A DNA stretch of 64,000 nt, from NCBI GenBank assembly GCA_947172415.1, contig OX359194.1, positions 8,580,401-8,644,400 on the forward strand, read 5' to 3'. The position numbers and the translations under genes were made by a program. Shown one piece after another: positions 57,372 through 64,000 of the stretch. Each line of letters opens with the position of its first letter. The stretch's first letter is position 1. Under the pieces are notes generated by a model that saw nothing but the letters and a program-made list of their open reading frames with translations, was not told where the DNA came from and ran no database searches. Source of the stretch: Chondrosia reniformis. Its lineage: Eukaryota > Porifera > Demospongiae > Chondrillida > Chondrillidae.

Positions 57372-57790
57372 CTACCAACTGAGAGACATGGGGGCGGGGC
57401 TCTGCATGTACATCATTATTAGTGATGAAGAAGAGAGCCTATAGGTGGAAAGAAATAGATTCACTTGTGGAGAGCAAAACCTCAAGGATAGACTTACAGG
57501 AAAAGTGTAAAAACAGATTTCTTTTCATCGTGTGCCTTGCTATTTGCCATGAGCATGCATCCACAGTAGACAGCCAGCCAGCCAAATAGCTTATACTACA
57601 TGCATGCAGACACCTTCAGTACTGAAGTTCATATGACAGATGTACAGTAGTATACTCGTACCTTCAGTAGGAGACCGACCAGACTAAACAGCATCCCTAG
57701 AGCGTTAAAGTGGTCTCCTGAAGACAGACTTTCGCCAATTTTCTCCTTGTATTGAGTCACACGATCGTGTCTCCGTGGATCGCTCGCCAT
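57372..57790 (-). CDS. WDR83OS: PAT complex subunit Asterix (WDR83OS)
   Basis: Exons 57790-57662, 57595-57498 and 57438-57372 close in phase to 97 residues (human 106). Asterix joins CCDC47 in the PAT complex, an ER intramembrane chaperone that assists multi-pass membrane protein folding. The start MASDPRRHDRVTQYKEKIGE matches MSDPRRPNKVLRYK. Helix 1 (FNALGMLFSLVGLLLK), helix 2 (FGWLAVYCGCMLMANSKAH) and helix 3 with the end YMQSPAPMSLSW (human YLQNPQPMTPPW) all align. It was missed by single-frame reading because no exon exceeds 130 bp. It is head-to-head with NDUFB7. Confidence 0.93.
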
Positions 57791-57827
57791 TTTCCCCAAC
57801 AGTACAGCATGTACATCCCTTTGCAAA
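57791..57827. promoter_or_regulatory. 37-bp spacer between WDR83OS and NDUFB7 start codons
   Basis: Divergent ATGs lie at 57790 (minus) and 57828 (plus). Core promoters for two constitutive genes must overlap each other's leaders or coding sequence. Confidence 0.8.
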
Positions 57828-58249
57828 ATGGCCGACAGTAAGCGAGGTAAGTTCAGTGTTCGTTTTAGTCGAATGAGTAACTCATGATTTGTTGGTTTAG
57901 AGATGAAAGTCACTCGGGAGGAGATGGCGGAAGCCAAGGTGCCCCTTCACCTACGGGACTACTGCGCCCACTTGTATATTCCCTTGGAAAAATGCAGAAA
58001 GGACAACTACTACCTTCCATGGAAGTGCCACAAGGAGAAACACGATTGGGAGCACTGTGAATACGAAGAGTATGTACCAATACACAAACAATCACTTGAT
58101 ATGCCCTCCCTGATATCCTCTAGGCTAGTAGGTAGAATAACCCATATAGTGCTGACTGTTAAAATACAATGTACACTTGAGATCTCTTTTGTTGATGCAG
58201 CTTCTTAGAGAGAGTGAGAGAGAAGAGAAGACAAACTGCTAAACAGTAG
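57828..58249 (+). CDS. NDUFB7: NADH dehydrogenase 1 beta subcomplex subunit 7
   Basis: Exons 57828-57846, 57901-58069 and 58201-58249 close in phase to 78 residues. NDUFB7 is a twin CX9C accessory subunit of complex I on the intermembrane-space side. Both CX9C motifs are present: CAHLYIPLEKC and CHKEKHDWEHC. Flanking residues (LRDYCAH, HDWEHCEYED) match the family. The protein is shorter than the 137 residues of human, lacking most of the N-terminal myristoylated extension and the long C-terminal helix (it ends FLERVREKRRQTAKQ). Only 37 bp separates its ATG from that of WDR83OS. Confidence 0.95.
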
Positions 58250-58434
58250 CTCTCCTTTATTCACACACTTCTATTTGTTATTTGTTATTACGTCTTTCAT
58301 GTAATGTCACTGAAGAATATTCTAGATTGTCATAACATTGAACAACAGTCAATCAATTGTACACAACATACGTATGATAAAATAAAAACAGAAATTATGT
58401 CAAAATGGAGTTAGTCAAAGTGGAAGTTGTCAGT

Positions 58435-60211
58435 TCACTGTTCAGCAGTAGCAGATTCTTTAGAAGTTGAATCTTCCTCTCCATTTGATTCAGTTTTCAG
58501 TCTCTTTGCATCACTTCCATTAGATTGTTCCTCTTCCTTGCCAGTGTTATCCTGCAAGTCACAGTCCAGTTGTACAACAGACACTGAATAACCACTTGAA
58601 CATACCCTCTTTCTATTAAAATCACTTTTACTTCCTCTTCTAATGGCAATCTAAGGGAGTAGTGCATCACATACGTCATATGTATAATATACAGGTTCAC
58701 TTAGGTGCTGGTTAAACCATCTCACCTGCTGAGGCTTTGTGTCCGGGTTAAGTTTTGGTGAGTCAAATCCTCTATTAGCTGATTCCATTTGCTCATCCCT
58801 CTGGATCAGTAAGACGTTTAAAGGACGTGATCACATTACACTGGCTACACTTACCGGTCGTGCATTCTCCAACTTTTTCATTTCAAGAACATCTTGGATC
58901 TGAGGTGGAGAGAAGAGGACTTGTAGACTGCACAATAGTCTGTACTGTTCTCACTTTAAGATCTACATCTGGAATTAGCTCAGTCAACTCTTTAATTTCA
59001 TCTTCAACCTTTGAAGACTTTCCCTCTATTTCAAGTGACATCTGATGAGTTAACTTGACAAGGACACAATGCACACCAACCTTGAGACATCAATAGGTCT
59101 AGTTTCTTTGACAGTACACCTTTAGCAAGTTCGTACGACTGTATGATTCACAAGCAATCAACAGCTGTAAAGATCACATCAACAGCTGTAAAGACTCACC
59201 TCCACAGCATGGTCGTAATTCTTGGCAAAAGTGTTGGCCATCCCGAGATTAAAATGGCTGCACAATCAAGGGACCTGACATGACACACCAAGTGTTTCCC
59301 AGCACACACGGTCTCACCATTCTGCAATCCTCCTGTCCTCTGGACTCATATTAGCCTCCCGAATCTTTAGTGCTTTTCTAAACTCTTCCAAAGCATTCTC
59401 TTGATGGTCTAGTGAGAGGGATGACATTATCAGACATGGACACTTCTTCCCTCATCTAGCCACACCTGACTCCATATTTATTTCTCCCAAAAGAATGTGA
59501 ATCTCTGAAAGTCTTTCTACATTCTTTTCTATCTCCTCTTTCTCATAAATGATACGTGACAGCTCCAACACTTCCCATGCAAGCTGCAGTGTTGGAACAT
59601 CAGTCTCCTGCTCCTCGCACTTCTGATCACCTTCACCTTCTCTTTCCTGCTCTACCTGACCAGAAGAAGAAGAAGGTTTATCACTTCCTTCTGGTGGAGT
59701 CTTATCTTCCTTTATAGTAGAGCTGCCTTGGGCTTCAGTACTTGAAGTTTCCTCTTTAACGCTCTCTTTAACGCTTTCTTCCGCTGGCTCATCTGTGTTT
59801 CCCTCTGCAATGTCTTCCTCACTGCTGTTCTCTGCTTCAATTCCTAAGAGATATTTGGTATCTGACAATCATAGCCAATCAGATGTTAGCGCAGTTATAT
59901 TAGGCTTAATTACAGGGTATACCTCCTACTCCTGCGCCCAGTACCGGAGCTTCCGTTCTAGCCACCTCCAGAAGAGCGTTACCATAAAGAAAGTACGGTT
60001 CAGCGAGTTTAGTTGACATCTGATCACAATCCTTTCCCCTAGATACAGAGAATGGTCTACGTCAGAGGAATACAAGATCAGCTACGTAAACTCACAATTC
60101 GGAGCAAACTTGTTCAAATTTGTTGACAGCCTCTTGAAACTCGCCACGTGCAAAGAGACTCTTTCCTTGAGCCAGGAGCTCATCAACACTCGTCTTTGCT
60201 TCTTCAGACAT
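58435..60211 (-). CDS. NASP: NASP histone chaperone
   Basis: About ten exons from ATG 60211 (MSEEAKTSVDELLAQGKSLF) to TGA 58437-58435 (ending KESATAEQ). NASP is a TPR-family chaperone for histone H3-H4 and linker histone in the nucleus. TPR1 (AQGKSLFARGEFQEAVNKFE) leads to KLAEPYFLYGNALLEVAR, which is typical of NASP/Hif1/Sim3. TPR2 is interrupted by a long acidic loop (ENSSEEDIAEGNTDEPAEES and on, 59.87-59.6 kb), the family hallmark. It resumes in LAWEVLELSRIIYEK and ERLSEIHILLGEINMESG. Further TPR exons follow near 59.4-59.2 kb (FRKALKIREANMSPEDRRIA). The C-terminus is acidic and basic mixed, compatible with a nuclear signal. It is head-to-head with BTF3. Confidence 0.92.
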
Positions 60212-60564
60212 TCTACTATTGAAGAACACAACGCGAGTGGGCACCCGTTACACTTGGAAGGAGCTAACTTACCCAATTGACTTCTGAAAATGCAAAATGC
60301 GCCGAATTCCCGCTTCATTCAGAAATTTAAGCAAATAGTTTATACCTTTAGATTAGTCCCTATAACAATATAAATCAAACAATTTTATACTAGTCAGTAA
60401 TAGGATTTATATTGCATAGTAACGATACCATTACTAATACAATAATAATAGTGTCACGAGCTCCTCGCATTGGATCACGTGCAGTTGTTCCATACGTACG
60501 GACACGTGTTCATTGGGAACTTTACGTAGTACTTTGAGAATTAGCTTCCTAGAGAGACGTAGCT
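60212..60564. promoter_or_regulatory. Bidirectional promoter region, NASP and BTF3
   Basis: A 353-bp gap between divergent start codons. It contains CACGTG (60477-60482) and ACGTGT/CGTACGGAC-type elements. No coding potential is seen. Confidence 0.65.
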
Positions 60565-61496
60565 ATGCCGATCAACGAACAGAAACTAGCTCAGATGAAG
60601 GCAAAGAGCGAGCAAGTCAGAATTGGAGGAAAGGTAACTTGCACCCGGGCTGGACGATGACTGTAAGTGTTGAAGTGTAATTCTCTCTTTACAGCACTCT
60701 CAAAGAAGAAAGAAAAAGGTTGTCCATAAAACGACTACCGACGATAAGAAGCTACAGAACCACTTGAAGAAACTAGGTGTTAACAACATTCCGGGTATCG
60801 AGGAGGTGAATATGGTTCGGGACGACAGCACTGTCCTGCACTTTCAGTCTCCTAAAGGTTGGCGATTAGAATCACATGTTCTTGTTTAGCGGGCCGCGGG
60901 ACAACTCTTGGGAACCCATAAATGTGTATACCGAAAATTTGAATTGAATTATCGAGTTGTACACTAGAATTATGGAGGCTTCACTTCTGTATGGCTAAAT
61001 ACCTTTCTCTTTGTACATAGTACAAGCCTCTCTACAGGCCAACACTATTGCCATATCTGGAAATGCTGAAGAGAAACGTTAGTCAACACTGTCTCAGTTG
61101 TGATGCACCTTCTATCTGCATTAATTAAGGTTGAATTAATTATCTGCCTTTTACTTCAGCTATGACAGAAATGCTTCCCACTTTGTTAAATCAGTTCATT
61201 GGAGTAAGTGCTGTGGTCCATGTAGTGTGCAAATGTGACATTTGTATTGAAATTATGATAGACTGGCGGAGAGGGAATCCCCGACTTAAAGAGCTTGATT
61301 AAGAACAAGCCGCAGGAAGAGGGAGGAGAGGAGGGTGGAAATGCTGATGATGAGGATGTCCCTGGTTAGTAGGTCCATAGTCCCTGGGGTATTCCCCTGC
61401 AATGTGTTTGTGAAACTGACCACATTTTGCATTTAACTTTTGACCACAGATTTGGTAGAAAACTTTGAAGATGTATCTAAGAAGGATGACGTGTGA
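60565..61496 (+). CDS. BTF3: Nascent polypeptide-associated complex subunit beta (BTF3)
   Basis: Six exons (60565-60633, 60695-60857, 61021-61077, 61160-61203, 61262-61364, 61450-61496) close in phase to 160 residues, the normal length. NAC-beta with NAC-alpha binds nascent chains at the ribosome exit and guards targeting to the ER. The ribosome-binding motif RRKKK follows GGKHSQ. The NAC domain reads [40 protein letters not shown] and [20 protein letters not shown]. The acidic C-terminus ends [13 protein letters not shown]. Confidence 0.97.
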
Positions 61497-61711
61497 GAAC
61501 CTGCATCTGTTTGAAGTGCTTTTCCAGTTGAATTGACAATCAGTAGATCATTCTCATATACACAACATTTCATATAAATCGGACCGAAAGTGTATTTATG
61601 CATGTTCAGCACTGAAGCAATTAAATATTCTCTCAAATTGGAATCAGAAAATATGAAATCTAAAAATTCTACCTTGAGTAGTAAAAAGAGTTTACCAAAT
61701 ATTGTAATGTA

Positions 61712-64000
61712 TCAAGACATTTGAACTGTATTGCTATACAAGCGTTTGTAAATTTTTTCAAGAGTATCATCAAAGACTACACGATTAGGTTTTCCTGAAT
61801 ATTCAGCCATTTTGGTAGTCCAGTAGTCAAGTCGATTGTCTCCAGCCCTGCAGGAAGGTGTCAGTGGTTGAGACTGACTTAGTGTACATACCTAATACCA
61901 CAACCCACAGCTAGTATACCATATGTTACAGTACCACACTCACTTGGTACCAGATTCAATACACACTCACTCGGTACCAGATTCAATACACACTCACTCG
62001 GTACCAGATTCAATACACACTCACTCGGTACCAGATTCAATACACACTCACTCGGTACCAGATTCAATACACACTCACTCGGTACCAGATTCAATACACA
62101 CTCACTCGGTACCAGATTCAATACACACTCACTCGGTACCAGATTCAATACACACTCACTTGGTACCAGATTCAATACACACTCACTTGGTACTGCGACG
62201 TGCTTCATAAGACTTGTCCAGATCGTCCCTCTCGGCAGCCATTGAAGCTCTACAGATAACATCAACCACAACATTTTTACTGCAAATACTTGTACTAACC
62301 AGCCCACTCACCTCAACCTCTCAATGTCACCGCTGATCTCACTGCTACCCAAACTATCCGCATGCTACACAGAGGAATGGATGGGTATTATGCAATCACA
62401 TCACCATGGCTACACGCAGACGTACCCTGCATTCACAGCACTCATCCATCAGGAGGCTAATGCGCTCCCTCAACGCAAGAGAGGGGTTGGTGGAGTGGTT
62501 CCTAATATTGCCTTGATCTCCTTGGAGATCTGACAGATCCAAAACATCTTCACAAGTGTCCTCCTCTGACGGGGCAGTATATGTATTCGTTGTTTGAGGC
62601 CTCAAAATGGCTGGCGAAGGTTGCAGGTGCTTGTGAGACATGGATACTGGGCCAGGTTGCCTTGGAGATTTCACTCTAGACGTCATGTGATTAGGTGATT
62701 GCAACAAGTAGTCGTCATAAATTTGTGAAAACTTTTTTCTATTCTGTGTCCATGAGCTGACAGGAGCATCTGGTTGAGGAGCTCTGGTGGAACTGGAGGG
62801 TAGCGGCTTTGATCTTGACAAGGGAAAATCCCTCTTTGAAATGAGATTCTGGTCAACCCTTCTCACTACAAAAGGAGGTTTTTCACCGTTGAGAAGGTCC
62901 TCCATTTTGGTGGAGGCAGTTGTGGTTGTGGTTTCCTTATCACAGCCAACCATACCAGCTGACTTCCTTGGGCAGCATTTATAGCAGTGAGGCCCAGGAT
63001 CACCTTTGTTGGGGCAGTAGAGTGTCCCCTTTGGCCTCAAACTGACTTTGGTTGCACTAGAGGAAGGCTGGGGATTGCGTTTCTTTCCACTCTTTGCAGA
63101 ACTGGGAGTGTGTACAGGCACGGGAATGACAGTAGCTAGACCATCCTGACTCGAGTCAGACAACCCGTCTGGTTTGAGCATGCTCCTTAAGGGAGGAGAA
63201 TTGACAGATGCCACCTCAGGGGGTGGGCCTTGGGATGCCTTCACATTACTAGTCCTCACCCCCAGGGGGTGGTGGGGGTTTGTCTTGCTGCCCTTATTGG
63301 AGCCAAATGATGATTCAGAAGTGTTGCCATCCTCCGAGTGATGAACATCCTCCCAAAGAGTGTCCACTGGCGAGTGTATGAGAACCTCCTTCACAGAGAC
63401 CATCGTGGTAAAGAGGAGCTCAGGGGGAGACTACACAATTCAAACTCAATGCAGCTAGGACAGTTAATGAGTACATGTACGTATGTATATACCTGATATT
63501 TCCGAGATTTATTCATGATTATCGATCTGAATACTGAGAAATCAGTTTTGATTCCCAATTGCTGGTCAGGAAACAGGAAATGATGTGACCCTCCTTCAAA
63601 TCGTGCTATTATCTTTCCCCCTACATCCACACACAGAGTGAAGCATTTGATAATGAAATTCATAGCTACTGAGTACGTACCTTGTAAATCACTTGAAACC
63701 TGAATGAGTTCAATCTTGACATGTTCTCCTACAGAAAGACAGTGAGAAAGTCAAACAATGTTCATGTCCCAGCAGGATCTCCGCAGATACCTCGGAGCAC
63801 TTCTTGCAGCTGAGATGGATTGCTACAGTTGGTAAACACCTGCGCACAATGAACACACACGTGACACGCGTAAAGACACACTTCTCAAAGAGCTAAACAG
63901 ACTCTTTCAAAAGTTGCAGTTTGGTCCAATTTGACGGGAAAGTCAGCAGCCTTGGGTTCAGAGTACTTCAGGTTGCCAAGGAGACAGATTCGCAAGAACA
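61712..64000 (-). CDS. SPATA6: SPATA6-like protein, 5' part outside the window
   Basis: The gene runs off the right end on the minus strand; the stop is TGA 61714-61712. Exons near 64000-63900 (NLKYSEPKAADFPVKLDQTA), 63840-63790 (VFTNCSNPSQLQEVLRG) and 63690-63500 (HHFLFPDQQLGIKTDFSVFR) give the C2-like N-terminal domain of SPATA6. A long exon (about 63430-62430) includes PPFVVRRVD, a SPATA6 signature. The last exons join in phase (LDYWTTKMAEYSGKPNRVVF, DDTLEKIYKRLY) and match the family's end (HRPIFENSMDKMYRNLY). SPATA6 is needed for the sperm connecting piece and interacts with motor proteins. An intron holds a minisatellite. Confidence 0.82.
61925..62200. repeat. 27-bp minisatellite repeating a SPATA6 5' splice site
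   Basis: About ten copies of CTCACTCGGTACCAGATTCA plus ATACACA. On the minus strand the exon ends ...CGCAGTACCAA at 62187 with donor GTGAGTGTG. Each unit repeats GTACCRAGTGAGTGTG, so every unit carries the exon tail and the donor. The downstream exon joins in phase, confirming that the first site is the real donor. Confidence 0.96.

Noticed and set aside
1-64000. CRISPR arrays, bacterial operons, tRNA or rRNA genes
   Set aside because: The tandem repeats are contiguous without unique spacers and sit in eukaryotic introns; I recognised no tRNA or rRNA sequence.

Overview
This is animal nuclear DNA: about 25 protein genes on both strands, split by short GT-AG introns (mostly 50-200 bp) and separated by very small intergenic gaps. 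RFX, SPATA6, PRMT5, cohesin and condensin genes point to a metazoan. The extreme compactness, the intronless PRMT5, and a Cys-rich multi-pass membrane protein of a kind I associate with sponge gene sets make an early-branching animal, most likely a sponge, my best guess. That is inference; no marker gene here settles it. Many coding models were rebuilt exon by exon and closed in phase.

Layout. 0.1-1.5 kb: TYW2 (+). 1.6-7.6 kb: a mucin-like type I protein and CCDC171 (-). 7.7-9.8 kb: SERBP1/HABP4 (-), sharing a promoter with a Rab3-type GTPase (+, 10.1-11.7 kb). 11.8-23.2 kb: guanylate kinase, a 35-residue membrane microprotein and condensin SMC2, all minus. SMC2 is head-to-head with an RFX transcription factor (+, 23.7-27.1 kb). 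27.2-33.5 kb: epoxide hydrolase EPHX4 (-) with two introns of about 2 kb, the largest non-coding stretch. 33.7-40.1 kb: a WSCD-like sulfotransferase, a multi-pass membrane protein and RETSAT, all minus. 40.1-42.2 kb: a type I membrane protein (+) with a huge intronic minisatellite. 42.3-45.3 kb: POP1 (-), with only 28 bp between its ATG and that of PRMT5 (+). 47.5-52.7 kb: cohesin STAG (-). 52.8-55.0 kb: PIF1 helicase (-), head-to-head with a TMEM104-like transporter (+). 57.4-58.2 kb: Asterix/WDR83OS (-) and NDUFB7 (+), 37 bp apart. 58.4-61.5 kb: NASP (-) and BTF3 (+). 61.7 kb to the window end: SPATA6 (-), its 5' part outside.

Genes are mainly housekeeping: tRNA modification, RNase P/MRP, chromosome structure, translation, ER and mitochondrial functions, plus a few ciliary or sperm-related genes (RFX, SPATA6, possibly CCDC171). 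Seven adjacent pairs are head-to-head with 28 to 528 bp between ATGs.

The most unusual feature is the tandem repeats. More than a dozen minisatellites occur, nearly all intronic, and several repeat the splice site itself: the array unit contains the end of the exon plus the 5' splice site (40.86 kb, 62.19 kb, 47.8 kb), the donor (3.2 kb), or the 3' splice site plus the first bases of the exon (18.55 kb). This looks like a local process that multiplies splice junctions. A perfect 44-bp palindrome also lies in the PIF1/transporter promoter.
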